A stretch of DNA of 64,000 nt, from positions 1 through 64,000 of the forward strand of contig NZ_QOHH01000011.1 of assembly GCF_003319105.1 (NCBI RefSeq). The letters are read 5' to 3'. This DNA is from Blastococcus sp. TF02-09. Lineage in GTDB: Bacteria > Actinomycetota > Actinomycetes > Mycobacteriales > Geodermatophilaceae. The position numbers and the translations under genes were made by a program. Positions 1 to 7,499 of this stretch are shown here, one piece after another. Each line of letters opens with the position of its first letter. Position 1 is the stretch's first letter. The notes beneath the pieces are model-generated. The model saw nothing but the letters and a program-made list of their open reading frames with translations, was not told the origin of the DNA and ran no database searches.

Positions 1-162
1 AGGCAGCGACCTCGCCGTCCACGACGCCGACCATCTCGACCGCATCGCCGCCAAGCTCAACGGGCGACCCCGCAAGACCCTGGGCTTCAAGACCCCAGCC
101 GAGGTCCTCGCCCGACTACTCTCCGAAGATCAACAAGCCGGTGTTGCGACGACCAGTTGAAT
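1..162 (+). mobile_element. Right end of an IS30-family insertion sequence (truncated by window edge)
   Basis: The window opens inside an IS30-type element. The transposase C-terminus ends at 160, and the last bases (about 142-162, GTGTTGCGACGACCAGTTGAA-like) match the kind of terminal inverted repeat found at IS30-family ends in actinobacteria, where the stop codon lies inside the repeat. The other end is outside the window, so target duplication and completeness cannot be judged. The element abuts a 22-bp palindrome and the flbD-like gene. Confidence 0.6.
2..160 (+). CDS. IS30-family transposase, C-terminal fragment
   Basis: An open frame runs from the left edge to a TGA at 158-160 and gives 52 residues. 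It contains the IS30 C-terminal signature around LNGRPRKTLGFKTPAEVLA, the end of the DDE integrase core in this family. Its role would be cutting and joining of the element ends. The N-terminal HTH and the first catalytic Asp residues lie outside the window, so whether the copy is intact is unknown. Confidence 0.8.
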   Translation, partial: GSDLAVHDADHLDRIAAKLNGRPRKTLGFKTPAEVLARLLSEDQQAGVATTS

Positions 163-169
163 CCGCCGG

Positions 170-191
170 CTGCTTTTCCGCGGAAGAGCAG
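170..191. repeat. 22-bp palindromic repeat (REP-like), likely flbD terminator
   Basis: A nearly perfect palindrome with arms CTGCTTTTCC and GGAAgAGCAG around a CGC centre. It sits between the IS30 end and the stop of the minus-strand flbD-like gene, where it could act as a terminator. Three close relatives lie in tandem at 20108-20175, so this is a dispersed repeat family rather than a one-off hairpin. Confidence 0.65.
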
Positions 192-193
192 GC

Positions 194-526
194 TCAGGCG
201 TCCGGCGGACGGCGGTCGGCGGGGGAGCCGGGGGAGTCGCCGTCCCGGTGGCGCGCCCGCCGCTCCACCCTGAGGTGCGCGGCGGCTCGGACGGTCGACG
301 CGGAGTCGGCGAACTCCGCGGTGCCGCCGGCCAGCCGCTTCTGGGCGACCAGCTGCTCGGCGCGCGCGTCGCGGATGTCCCGGAGCAGCTCGTCGAGGCT
401 CGCGGCCAGCACGAAGGTGCGCCCGCCCACCATGTGGACGACGGTGTCCGGCACGGCCTCGACGCGCTCGATCTCGGCGGGGTCGATGGTGAAGTGCTCG
501 CCGTTGCGACAGGTCACTGCGATCAC
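194..526 (-). CDS. FlbD-family flagellar protein with long C-terminal tail
   Basis: A 110-residue product. Residues 1-60 fit the small FlbD family of flagellar operons: VIAVTCRNGEHFTIDP, then VEAVPDTVVHMVGGRTFVLA and a helix ending near DELLRDI. The family is usually 60-80 aa. Here a polar Arg/Glu-rich tail of about 50 residues follows. I chose the GTG at 526 because GAGAGGA lies 8 nt upstream and longer frames add unrelated Pro-rich sequence. No other flagellar gene is in the window, but a FliA-like promoter lies just upstream (586-614), which supports a motility role. The molecular function of FlbD proteins in actinobacteria is not established. Confidence 0.7.
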   Translation of the reverse strand: MIAVTCRNGEHFTIDPAEIERVEAVPDTVVHMVGGRTFVLAASLDELLRDIRDARAEQLVAQKRLAGGTAEFADSASTVRAAAHLRVERRARHRDGDSPGSPADRRPPDA

Positions 527-585
527 GAGCGGTCCTCTCGCTGGTCGGGGAACCGGCCCCGGCGGCACCGGACACGGCTCTCTCT

Positions 586-614
586 CCATCGGCAGCCGGA
601 CTGCGCAGATGGAG
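586..614 (-). promoter_or_regulatory. FliA (sigma28)-type promoter of the flbD-like gene
   Basis: On the minus strand the sequence reads CTCC, 17 nt, then GCCGATGG. The actinobacterial FliA consensus is CTCA-N15-17-GCCGATAA, so the match is 3/4 and 6/8 with allowed spacing. The start codon is about 60 nt downstream. Two stronger copies occur at 7409-7437 and 16741-16769. Confidence 0.5.
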
Positions 615-650
615 CCCACGCCGGGGCAGGTCACCCGGACGGGCGGCGGC

Positions 651-1955
651 TCAGAACCCGAAGAGCAGGCCCAGCCCGCCGAGGGTGAACACGACCATCA
701 CCAGCACGAGCGGCAGCTGGTCCGACGCCCGCGCCCGCCGGGCCGACCGCAGTGCCCGCTCGTGGGCCAAGACCACGCCCACGACGTGCCCGGTGATGAT
801 GGCGCCGACCTGGACCAGCGCGGTCAGGTCGGCGCTGACGGCGGTGAGGTCCACCCGGTTGCCGTAGGTGCCGAAGAGGTCCACGCCGTCGGCGCCGAAG
901 GGGTTGCTGAGCAGGATCCAGGTCGTCTGCCCGTCGAGCATGAGCAGGCTGAAGTAGTGGGCCACGGTGTAGCCGAGCGCGATGGGGATGACCGTGGCGG
1001 CGTACCGCGCCGGCTGGATGCGTACGTCCTGCCCGGCCAGGCGCCCGGAGAGCCGGGTGCCCAGCACGTACAACCCGGCCACGAGGGCGATCGACAGCAG
1101 CAGCCCGACGGTGCCGGAGAACCAGTCGTTCGCCGCACCGGGGCCGGTCTGCCACCAGACCGTGCGGGTCAGCCCGTCGAAGGCGGTCGAGCCCAGCAGC
1201 ACCATCACCAGCGCGGCGAGCCCGGGTTGGGACGGCGTGGCCAGCGCGTTGGCCAAGGGGTTGCGCAGCACCAACCGGCCGTCGCTCCGCCGTCCCCACG
1301 GGGACAGCCGGGCGATCAGCGTGGAGTAGGCCTCGAACCCGTCGCCGGAGGCGAACCAGTCCTCGCCGAACCACTGCGCCAGGGCCAGCTGGACGACGGC
1401 GTAGCCGAGCAGGAAGACCGCGACGGTGACCGGCTCGGAGCGGTCGGGGTAGACCAGCTCCAGCCAGACGAAGACGGTCAGCGCGCCGGCCGCGGGCCAC
1501 AGTCCCAGCGACGGGAGCCGGGCCGCGCCGGGTGCATCGGGGCTCAGCGGGCGCAGCAGCCGGTGCAGCAGCCGGAGCGGGTTGACCACCCGCCACACCG
1601 GGCCGAGCAGCAGGCTGACCGGCACCAGCCCCACCCAGAAGGTGACGTACAGGACCCAGGGCGCGAGGTTGCGCGAGGTGTCGTCCGGACCGGCCAGCGC
1701 GGCGGCCACGACGAACGCGGCGACCAGCAGCGCACCGGCCTGCAGGCCGCGCCGCACCGCGGAGCCGTCGAGCAGCCGCTGGAACGCCGCGGGCAGCGGG
1801 CGTCCCGAGTCGGCCCCACCGAGGTGCGGGGTGCGCCAGAACAGCAGCAGGACGGCGAAGCTGGCGAGGATCGCCGCACCGGCGCCGTAGAGGGCGAACC
1901 CGATGGGGATGGGGAGGTCCGTGCGCGACCCCACCCCGTGGGCGAGGACGGTCAC
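651..1955 (-). CDS. Polytopic membrane protein of unknown function
   Basis: 434 residues with about 10-11 hydrophobic segments spread over the whole chain and short charged loops (for example VWRVVNPLRLLHRLLRP near 130-145). The ATG at 1955 lies 4 nt after the stop of the upstream lipoprotein gene, so the two are almost certainly co-transcribed. I recognise no catalytic motif. Related actinobacterial membrane proteins sometimes carry the database label fenitrothion hydrolase, which I would not transfer. The pairing with a cupredoxin-like lipoprotein and a second large membrane protein suggests a metal- or redox-related envelope complex (inference). Confidence 0.75.
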   Translation of the reverse strand: MTVLAHGVGSRTDLPIPIGFALYGAGAAILASFAVLLLFWRTPHLGGADSGRPLPAAFQRLLDGSAVRRGLQAGALLVAAFVVAAALAGPDDTSRNLAPWVLYVTFWVGLVPVSLLLGPVWRVVNPLRLLHRLLRPLSPDAPGAARLPSLGLWPAAGALTVFVWLELVYPDRSEPVTVAVFLLGYAVVQLALAQWFGEDWFASGDGFEAYSTLIARLSPWGRRSDGRLVLRNPLANALATPSQPGLAALVMVLLGSTAFDGLTRTVWWQTGPGAANDWFSGTVGLLLSIALVAGLYVLGTRLSGRLAGQDVRIQPARYAATVIPIALGYTVAHYFSLLMLDGQTTWILLSNPFGADGVDLFGTYGNRVDLTAVSADLTALVQVGAIITGHVVGVVLAHERALRSARRARASDQLPLVLVMVVFTLGGLGLLFGF

Positions 1956-1959
1956 GGCA

Positions 1960-2412
1960 CTAGTTCACCTGCAGGGTCAGCAGCGCCGTCCCGGCCTCGT
2001 GCAGCTCCACCTCGAAGACCCCGGGGATGGTGGCGGCGAAGGAGAGCTCCGCCGGGGTCCCGGGGACCAGGTCGGCGGTCAGGTCGTAGCCGTGCACGTG
2101 CACCTCGTCGGCGGCGTCGCCGGTGATCACCAGGGTGACCTGGGTGCCCGCGGTCACCGGCACCCGGCCGGTGTCGCCGGACACCTGACCGCCGGCCACC
2201 GACACCTCGATGCGCTGCCCCGCCTCCTCCGGCGGGGCGGACTCCTGCGGGGCGTCCGGCGTCGCGCTCGCGCCCGAGGGGGCCGACGAACCGGACGTCG
2301 TCCCCGCTGCCTCGCCGGACGCGTCGGTACCGGCGCAGGCAGCCAGGGGGAGGAGGAGCGCAAGGGCCGGCGCCGCGAGGGCACGGGACAGCCGCGCGGG
2401 ACGGCGGATCAC
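1960..2412 (-). CDS. Cupredoxin-like lipoprotein
   Basis: 150 residues from a GTG at 2412 with GGAG upstream. The signal sequence is Arg-rich then hydrophobic and ends in LPLAACAG, a lipobox with Cys26 as lipid attachment site. A Ser/Thr/Pro/Glu linker to about residue 70 is followed by a beta-rich domain with VHVHGYDLTADLVPG and FEVELHEAGTALLTLQVN, the pattern of small cupredoxin-like domains that bind copper or act as envelope adaptors. The usual Cys ligand of blue copper proteins is absent; His residues in the HVHGY and ELHEAG segments are possible ligands. Second gene of the 4294-651 operon. Confidence 0.7.
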   Translation of the reverse strand: MIRRPARLSRALAAPALALLLPLAACAGTDASGEAAGTTSGSSAPSGASATPDAPQESAPPEEAGQRIEVSVAGGQVSGDTGRVPVTAGTQVTLVITGDAADEVHVHGYDLTADLVPGTPAELSFAATIPGVFEVELHEAGTALLTLQVN

Positions 2413-2458
2413 GTCAGGAGTCTCCGATGGGCTCGGGGGTCGGTGCGTGCCGGGCCGG

Positions 2459-4294
2459 TCAGACCGCGCCGCTGGCGGTCCGCGACTCGTCGGCCGGCGC
2501 GTCCGCCGGGGTGTCCGGGAAGGGCTCGAGCGCAGCCGCCCGGCGGGAGTAGCGGGCCACGCCCCACGCCATGGCGGCGATGATCGCCAGCGTGCAGACC
2601 AGCACCACGAGGTTGGCGACCAGCCACACGCCACCGCCGGAGTCCTTGAGCTCGCGCTGCAGGATGTCGATCTCCGGGATGGCCGAGCGGGTCATGCCGT
2701 CCTCGGCGGGGATCTCCTCCTCGCCGATGGCCTCGTCGGCCGGCAGGTAGATCGGGATCGCGGTGAGCGTGCGGCCGTCGTGCACCCGCAGCAGCGTCTT
2801 CCAGGTCCCGTGCAGCGGCACCGGCTCGGTGGTCCGGTACTCACCCTCACCGGTGCGCTCGAGGGCGTTGACCACCAGGCCGTCGCCCTGCCACGAGGTG
2901 ATCTGCACCCAGGCGGGGTCGTCGACGAAGTCGGCGGGGTCCAGCTGGACGGTGATGTCGGCGGTGCGGGGGTCGGTCGCGACGTCGGTGATGGCGAACG
3001 TGGCGTCGAGGTCGTCGGGGACGTTCGCGATCAGCCCGTTGGCCACGCACGCCGCCAGGGCGACGAGGCTGCCGAGCAGCACACCGCGGGCGACGGCCGG
3101 GCGGGGCAGGCGGCGGCGCAGTCCGAGGGCCAGCAACGAGCCGAGCAGACCGCCGGCGACGCCACCGACGATCGCCATCAGCGTGCCCTCGACCAGCGTG
3201 TCGCCGTTCCAGCTCAGCGTCTGCACCAGGTGCGTCCAGGCGGCCTCGGTGGCATGGCCGACGGTGCCGATGCCGACGCCGGCCACGGCGCCGAACAGGA
3301 CGGGACGGCGCACGAGCGGGACGACCAGCGCGAGCACCTCGACGACGATCGCCGAGCCGAGGTACAGCGGGAAGGTGGGGGTGATCTCGCCGAACCCGGG
3401 TCCGACCACCAGCGCGATGCCGCTGCGGATGACGAGGAAGAACCCGACCGCGGCCAGCGCCCCGCCGCGGCCCATGAACAGCCGGGCGGCGACCAGCGCG
3501 ATGCCCGCCGCGCCCGCGATCATGAACGGCTCGAGGACCAGCCGGAACTGGGGGACGTCGAAGTCGTACTCGCCCTGGAACACCGACATGCCCAGCAGCA
3601 GGCCACCGGTGGCGGCCGCCTGGCGGACGAAGCGGGCGGCGCGCCCGGCCTTCAGGTCGCCGTCGTCGGTGGAGAGGGTGCCGTGGCCCTCCTGCTCGAG
3701 CACCAGCAGGCCGACGATCGACAGGCCGGCGCCGCCGATGAGCATCAGGTGGGTCGGGCCCCAGAGGGTCACGTCCTGGCCGAAGAGGCGGTGCCAGACG
3801 TCGTCCAGCGGGAAGCCGAGCAGCGCGTAGAAGCCGGCGACGGTGAGCAGGATGCCGCCGACCGGGACGTCCCAGCCGCGGACGAAGCGGACGGCGGCCG
3901 GGCCGGGCTTCTCGTCCAGCGGCATGGCGCAGGCCAGGACACCGCCGGCGAAGACGCCGAAGAGCCCGAAAAGGATGAGGAAGTGCGCGGGGTTGGCCAG
4001 CGGGCCCTCGTCGCGGCCCACCCCGATGTGCAGGGCGATGTCCCAGAGCATGCCGAGCAGGGCCACGAGCAGCGAGATCGTGGTCAGGATGGTGGGCAGT
4101 GCGACCCAGGGCGGCACGCCGGTGGCCGAGCCCAGCTTGGTCCCGACCCGGGTGAGCACGGTGGAACGGCGGGTCCGGTGCGCCCACACGAGGCCCAGCA
4201 GCACGGCGGTCAGGCCGGCCCCGATGGCGGTGGCGAGGGCGACCTCGCCCAGCGCGGCCCCTCCGGCGGGACGTGTCTCAGCGGCGAGCAGCAC
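2459..4294 (-). CDS. Large membrane protein with extracytoplasmic C-terminal domain
   Basis: 611 residues from GTG 4294, chosen because TGAGGGGG lies 5 nt upstream; longer frames run into the divergent MerR gene. Roughly the first 425 residues contain about 12 hydrophobic segments (VALPTILTTISLLVALLGML, LTVAGFYALLGF and others). A soluble beta-rich stretch (about 430-560: DLDATFAITDV, PLHGTWKTLLRVHDGR) follows, then one more transmembrane helix and a short acidic tail. The soluble part resembles FixH/CopC-like modules only loosely. First gene of the operon leading into the cupredoxin-like lipoprotein. Its function is not recognised. Confidence 0.7.
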   Translation of the reverse strand: MLLAAETRPAGGAALGEVALATAIGAGLTAVLLGLVWAHRTRRSTVLTRVGTKLGSATGVPPWVALPTILTTISLLVALLGMLWDIALHIGVGRDEGPLANPAHFLILFGLFGVFAGGVLACAMPLDEKPGPAAVRFVRGWDVPVGGILLTVAGFYALLGFPLDDVWHRLFGQDVTLWGPTHLMLIGGAGLSIVGLLVLEQEGHGTLSTDDGDLKAGRAARFVRQAAATGGLLLGMSVFQGEYDFDVPQFRLVLEPFMIAGAAGIALVAARLFMGRGGALAAVGFFLVIRSGIALVVGPGFGEITPTFPLYLGSAIVVEVLALVVPLVRRPVLFGAVAGVGIGTVGHATEAAWTHLVQTLSWNGDTLVEGTLMAIVGGVAGGLLGSLLALGLRRRLPRPAVARGVLLGSLVALAACVANGLIANVPDDLDATFAITDVATDPRTADITVQLDPADFVDDPAWVQITSWQGDGLVVNALERTGEGEYRTTEPVPLHGTWKTLLRVHDGRTLTAIPIYLPADEAIGEEEIPAEDGMTRSAIPEIDILQRELKDSGGGVWLVANLVVLVCTLAIIAAMAWGVARYSRRAAALEPFPDTPADAPADESRTASGAV

Positions 4295-4403
4295 GCGAAC
4301 CCCCTCAGTTGGTGTGAGGCCATGGAACACCTCAACCGTGACATCGACAACTGCTACATAGAACGAGCCGTTTACCGTGGGGATGCGCGGGGAGGAGGTG
4401 GGC

Positions 4404-5168
4404 GTGGTCACGGCAGCAGAGACGACGCCGGACGGCGAGGACCGCGAGCTCACGGTCGACCAGCTCGCCGCCCGTGCGGGGGTGACGGTGCGCAACGTGC
4501 GGGCCTACTCCGCCCGCGGGCTGCTCCCGCCCCCGCGGATGGTCGGCCGCACCGGCTACTACGGCCGGGAGCACGTGGCCCGGCTGCTGCTGGTGCGCGA
4601 GATGCTGGCCGAGGGCTACACCCTCGCGATGATCGAGCGGACCCTCACCGCCGCGCCGCCGAACGGCAGCTCGGTGACCCTGGCCCTGCACCGGGCGCTG
4701 CTCGCGCCCTGGCTGCCGCCCGAGCCCGAGATCACCACCGGGGTCGAGCTGGCCGCCCGCGCCGGGGTGCCGGAGGACCCGGCCGTCGTCGACAGCCTCG
4801 TCGCGCTCGGGCTGGTGGAGCGGGTCGACGAGACCCGTCTCCGGGTGCTGGACCCCGCGCTGCTCACCGCCGGCATCCAGGTGCTGGCCCTCGGCGTCCC
4901 GGTGCCGGCGCTGGTCGCCGCCCAGATGCAGGTCACCGAGCACGTGCGGGAGATCGCGCGCACCTACGTGCAGATGTTCGTCGACACCCGCTGGCGGGCG
5001 TGGGTCGACGCCGGCGCACCGCCCGAGCAGATCGACGAGATCCGCGCGACGGTCGCCCGGCTGCAGCCGGTCGCGGCGCAGGCGCTGCTGGCGGCCTTCC
5101 GCACCGAGATGGCCGGCACGGTGCGGGACGCCGTCGAGGCCGCGCTCAGTCGGTTGGAGGAGTCCTAG
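4404..5168 (+). CDS. MerR-family transcriptional regulator
   Basis: 254 residues from GTG 4404 with GAGGAGGT directly upstream. The N-terminal HTH (about 14-82) has the MerR signature LTVDQLAARAGVTVRNVRAYSARGLLPPP followed by GYYGREHVARL. The remaining 170 residues are helical and carry no metal-binding Cys cluster, so the ligand is probably not a simple thiophilic metal. It is divergent from the three-gene membrane/lipoprotein operon across 109 bp (4295-4403) and is its likely regulator. The 3' end overlaps the convergent small membrane gene by 23 bp. Confidence 0.88.
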   Translation: MVTAAETTPDGEDRELTVDQLAARAGVTVRNVRAYSARGLLPPPRMVGRTGYYGREHVARLLLVREMLAEGYTLAMIERTLTAAPPNGSSVTLALHRALLAPWLPPEPEITTGVELAARAGVPEDPAVVDSLVALGLVERVDETRLRVLDPALLTAGIQVLALGVPVPALVAAQMQVTEHVREIARTYVQMFVDTRWRAWVDAGAPPEQIDEIRATVARLQPVAAQALLAAFRTEMAGTVRDAVEAALSRLEES

Positions 5169-5391
5169 GCCGGTCCGGCCGGCGGGCCTGGATGTCCTCG
5201 TAGTCGCCCAGCGCCTCGCGCGCCCGGGCCTGCTCGGCGGCCTCCGCCGCTTCCTCCTGCGCGGCCAGTCGCCGGTCGCGCACGACGGCGACGACGACCA
5301 CGGTCACCAGGATGACGGCCGGGACGAAGAACCCCAGCGTGCCGATGACCGCGAGGCCGTCCATCGCCAGGACGTCGAAGGCAGCGCTCAC
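5146..5391 (-). CDS. Small single-pass membrane protein
   Basis: About 81 residues from GTG 5391 (72 if the ATG at 5364 is used; neither has an ideally placed Shine-Dalgarno, GGAGG lying almost against the GTG). One strong transmembrane helix, TLGFFVPAVILVTVVVVAVV, is followed by an Ala/Glu/Arg-rich helix likely to be coiled coil and a Pro/Arg tail. The gene is convergent with merR and overlaps its last 23 bases. Function unknown. Confidence 0.55.
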   Translation of the reverse strand: MSAAFDVLAMDGLAVIGTLGFFVPAVILVTVVVVAVVRDRRLAAQEEAAEAAEQARAREALGDYEDIQARRPDRPRTPPTD

Positions 5392-5451
5392 TCCTCCATG
5401 TGACACCGGTTGCTGACAGGGTGTCAAACGGAGCCGCTCCCGACCGGAGGG

Positions 5452-6387
5452 TCAGTCGCTCTCGCGGCCCTCGCGCCAGTAGCCCATGAAGGCCACCGAG
5501 CGGCGGTCGATGCCCAGCTCCTGCACCAGGTGCCGGCGCAGGCCCTTGACCACGCCCGCCTCGCCGGCCAGCCAGGCGTAGACGCCGGAGGAACGGGCCG
5601 GGGCGGTTGCCTCGGCCGGCACCTCCCACAGGATGCCGCTGTCGACGTCGACGTCCTCGAGGGCCGCGCCGGGGGAGGGGGCCAGCACGTCGGCGAGCTC
5701 CGCGGCGGCCTCGACCACGGCGGCGGTGAGCAGGGAGCCGCGCGGTGCGGACGCGCCGGCGCCCGTCGAGCGGGGCAGCCAGGTGACCTGGACGCCGTCG
5801 GGCGCCGCGATGTTGAGCGCGTCCCCGGCCTCGGGCACCTCGAGCAGCACGCGGGCCCGCCGGCCGGCCGGGAGCGACTCGACGATGGCGCAGATCGCCG
5901 GCACCGCCGTCTCGTCGCCCGCGAGGAGCAGGCAGGAGGCGTCGACCGGCGGGTGCCACTCGAAGCCGCCCGTCGGGCCGGGGAAGCGGGCGTTCGGCCC
6001 GATGAGGACGACCTCGTCGCCGACGACGGCGGACTCCGCCCACGCCGACGCGGGACCGGTCGCGCCGTGCAGGACGACGTCGACGTCCACCTCGCGCCGG
6101 TCGGGCCGCACGCCGCGGACCGTGTAGGTACGCAGCGGCATCCGGCGGTCGGCGGGCAGTGCGCGCCAGGCGCCGTACCAGTCCGGGTCGGACGGGCAGT
6201 CGTCGATGCCACGCCCGGGCAGCGGCAGCATGACCTTGATCCGCTGGTCGAGGCCGTTGCTGGCGAACTCGTCGAAGTCGAGACCGGTGAAGGTCACCCG
6301 CAGGAAGCTGGGGCTCAGCCGCTGCAGGCGGGACACCTGAGCGGCGAAGGGCCGGTAGACCGGGACCTGCACTGTCTCGACGGTCAT
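5452..6387 (-). CDS. Siderophore-interacting protein (NADPH/FAD ferric-siderophore reductase)
   Basis: 311 residues, normal length for the SIP/ViuB family. The N-terminal ferredoxin-reductase-type FAD domain (about 10-135) contains PLRTYTVRGVR, the flavin-binding block, and the C-terminal SIP domain ends in FMGYWREG. These cytoplasmic enzymes reduce Fe(III)-siderophores to release iron. ATG 6387 is about 45 nt from an IdeR/DtxR-like box at 6431-6449, so the gene should be repressed by iron. No siderophore transporter lies beside it. Confidence 0.92.
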   Translation of the reverse strand: MTVETVQVPVYRPFAAQVSRLQRLSPSFLRVTFTGLDFDEFASNGLDQRIKVMLPLPGRGIDDCPSDPDWYGAWRALPADRRMPLRTYTVRGVRPDRREVDVDVVLHGATGPASAWAESAVVGDEVVLIGPNARFPGPTGGFEWHPPVDASCLLLAGDETAVPAICAIVESLPAGRRARVLLEVPEAGDALNIAAPDGVQVTWLPRSTGAGASAPRGSLLTAAVVEAAAELADVLAPSPGAALEDVDVDSGILWEVPAEATAPARSSGVYAWLAGEAGVVKGLRRHLVQELGIDRRSVAFMGYWREGRESD

Positions 6388-6430
6388 GCGTGCGCTCCCG
6401 GTGGGCGGCGGGTCGGGCGGCGAAGCCGAC

Positions 6431-6449
6431 TTAGGCTAGCCTCACCTGG
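6431..6449. promoter_or_regulatory. IdeR/DtxR iron box upstream of the siderophore-interacting protein gene
   Basis: TTAGGCTAGCCTCACCTGG compared with the IdeR consensus TTAGGTTAGGCTAACCTAA matches at about 14 of 19 positions, including TTAGG-TAG-CT and ACCT. It lies between the SIP start (6387) and the bacterioferritin terminator. Confidence 0.75.
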
Positions 6450-6508
6450 CTTCGTGCCGAGTGTTGCACACGGTCGCCTCCGGATCCAGCTCACCTGGCC
6501 CCCGTGAC

Positions 6509-6553
6509 ACAGCGAGGGCCCTCCCCCCGGGTGGGAAGAGGGCCCTCGTGCTG
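6509..6553 (-). terminator. Terminator hairpin after bfr
   Basis: Arms GAGGGCCCTC (6514-6523 and 6538-6547) extended by ACAGC/GCTGT with a small bulge, around a GC-rich loop. It lies immediately after the bacterioferritin stop at 6559 (minus strand). No long U tract follows, as usual in high-GC genomes. Confidence 0.6.
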
Positions 6554-6558
6554 TCCGA

Positions 6559-7041
6559 TCAGGGCGTCTCGGTGGAGATCTGCGCGGCGAGGTACTGCGC
6601 CGCGCCGACCCGCTCGATGGCACCCAGCTGGGCCTCGAACCAGTCGGCGTGCTTCTCCTCGTCGAGCACCATCTCCTCGAACACCGAGGCGGTGCCGTGG
6701 TCGCCGAGCTCGTGGCACTCCTTGGCCGAGGCGTTGAACTGGGCCACGGCGGCCTTCTCGCTGTCGAGGGCCAGGACGAGCATCTCCTCGGCGGTCTCGC
6801 CCACGCGGATGGACCCCAGCCGCTGCAGGTTGGGGTGGCCGTCGAAGAGCAGCACGCGCTGGATGAGCGAGTCGGCGTCGCGCATCTCGTCGATGGACAG
6901 GTCGTAGAAGACCTTGCCCAGCTTCGGGAGACCCCAGGCGTCGAGCATCCGGGCGTTGAGGAAGTACGTGTTGGTGACGGTGAGCTCGAAGGTCAACGCA
7001 TCGTTGAGCAGTTCGACCACTCGGGGACTAACGGGCTGCAC
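6559..7041 (-). CDS. bfr: Bacterioferritin-like protein with altered ferroxidase centre
   Basis: 160 residues, the standard Bfr length, from GTG 7041 (GGGAG upstream), overlapping bfd by 14 nt. The four-helix bundle shows E19 (LTFELTVTNTYFLNAR), E52 and the haem-ligand position M53 (SIDEMRDAD), and E128/H131 (LDEEKHADW). Compared with E. coli Bfr two ferroxidase ligands differ: the His after the Met (H54) is Asp55 here, and the Glu near residue 94 aligns with Asp93. The fold and iron-storage family are clear, but the chemistry may differ. Iron box and bfd lie upstream. Confidence 0.85.
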   Translation of the reverse strand: MQPVSPRVVELLNDALTFELTVTNTYFLNARMLDAWGLPKLGKVFYDLSIDEMRDADSLIQRVLLFDGHPNLQRLGSIRVGETAEEMLVLALDSEKAAVAQFNASAKECHELGDHGTASVFEEMVLDEEKHADWFEAQLGAIERVGAAQYLAAQISTETP

Positions 7042-7234
7042 CTGCAACTCCCAGCTGTCGCTCGGACATGACCGGGCAATGCTGGCACACGAGCTCGCGC
7101 ATGGTGTCCACGCAGCCGCCGCACGTGCGGCCGGCGCCGGTCGCGCGGGCGACGTCGGCCACGCAGCGGGCGCCATTGGCGATGGCCTCGACGATGTCGC
7201 GGTCACTCACCACGTTGCAGTGGCACACGTACAT
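7028..7234 (-). CDS. bfd: Bacterioferritin-associated ferredoxin
   Basis: 68 residues. CxC near the start (YVCHCNVV) and CxxC in TCGGC give the four-Cys [2Fe-2S] BFD-like site, and SDRDIVEAI and CVADV.RATGAG are typical of the family. Bfd reduces stored iron in bacterioferritin so that it can be released. It is co-transcribed with and overlaps bfr. An IdeR-like box lies about 70 nt upstream at 7303-7321. Confidence 0.88.
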   Translation of the reverse strand: MYVCHCNVVSDRDIVEAIANGARCVADVARATGAGRTCGGCVDTMRELVCQHCPVMSERQLGVAGAAR

Positions 7235-7302
7235 GCGTGCGTCGACCTAACCGGGAGGCGGCGGGGGAGCGGCCGCCCGGACCGGAGCCCGGGCGCCGCG
7301 AC

Positions 7303-7321
7303 GGAGGTTAGCCTTACCTGG
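7303..7321. promoter_or_regulatory. IdeR/DtxR iron box upstream of bfd-bfr
   Basis: GGAGGTTAGCCTTACCTGG matches the IdeR consensus at about 14 of 19 positions, with a strong AGGTTAGCCT core. In actinobacteria such boxes can repress uptake genes or activate storage genes depending on position. The distance to the bfd start is 68 nt. Confidence 0.75.
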
Positions 7322-7367
7322 GCCGCAGACGCCAGCCCCGCTGGTCAGCGACCCGCCCGGCCGGCGC

Positions 7368-7383
7368 TCACCCGATGGGGGGA
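7368..7383. promoter_or_regulatory. Imperfect copy of the TCACCC-N4-GGGTGA palindrome
   Basis: Reads TCACCC-GATG-GGGGGA, one mismatch from the 16-bp palindrome found exactly at 16696, 21868 and 60011. It lies 26 bp upstream of the -35 of the FliA-like promoter for the receiver-HEAT-GT2 operon, a position suited to an activator. The regulator is unknown. Confidence 0.4.
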
Positions 7384-7408
7384 TCTCGCGCGCGGGGTGG
7401 CAGGCTCA

Positions 7409-7437
7409 CTCAAGCAGGTGAGGGCGCGCGCCGATCA
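7409..7437 (+). promoter_or_regulatory. FliA (sigma28)-type promoter of the receiver-HEAT-GT2 operon
   Basis: CTCA (7409-7412), 17 nt, GCCGATCA (7430-7437). The actinobacterial FliA consensus CTCA-N15-17-GCCGATAA is matched 4/4 and 7/8. The same CTCAAG-N15-GCCGATCA occurs at 16741-16769. The first start codon is 62 nt downstream at 7500. Confidence 0.65.
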
Positions 7438-7499
7438 GGACGTCGAACACCGAACCGGTCGCCGGACCGGCCAGGCCAGTCGTCCTCCCGGAGGCATCC

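Noticed and set aside
651-1955. Fenitrothion hydrolase as the function
   Set aside because: Some databases use this label for similar membrane proteins, but no hydrolase motif is visible and the protein is almost entirely transmembrane.
141-2126. 661-codon open frame on the plus strand, and many similar long frames (2210-5203, 9123-11861, 31207-34581, 40489-43794)
   Set aside because: They are antisense or off-frame shadows of real genes, rich in Arg, Gly, Pro and Ala, without any family motif. High GC makes such frames common.
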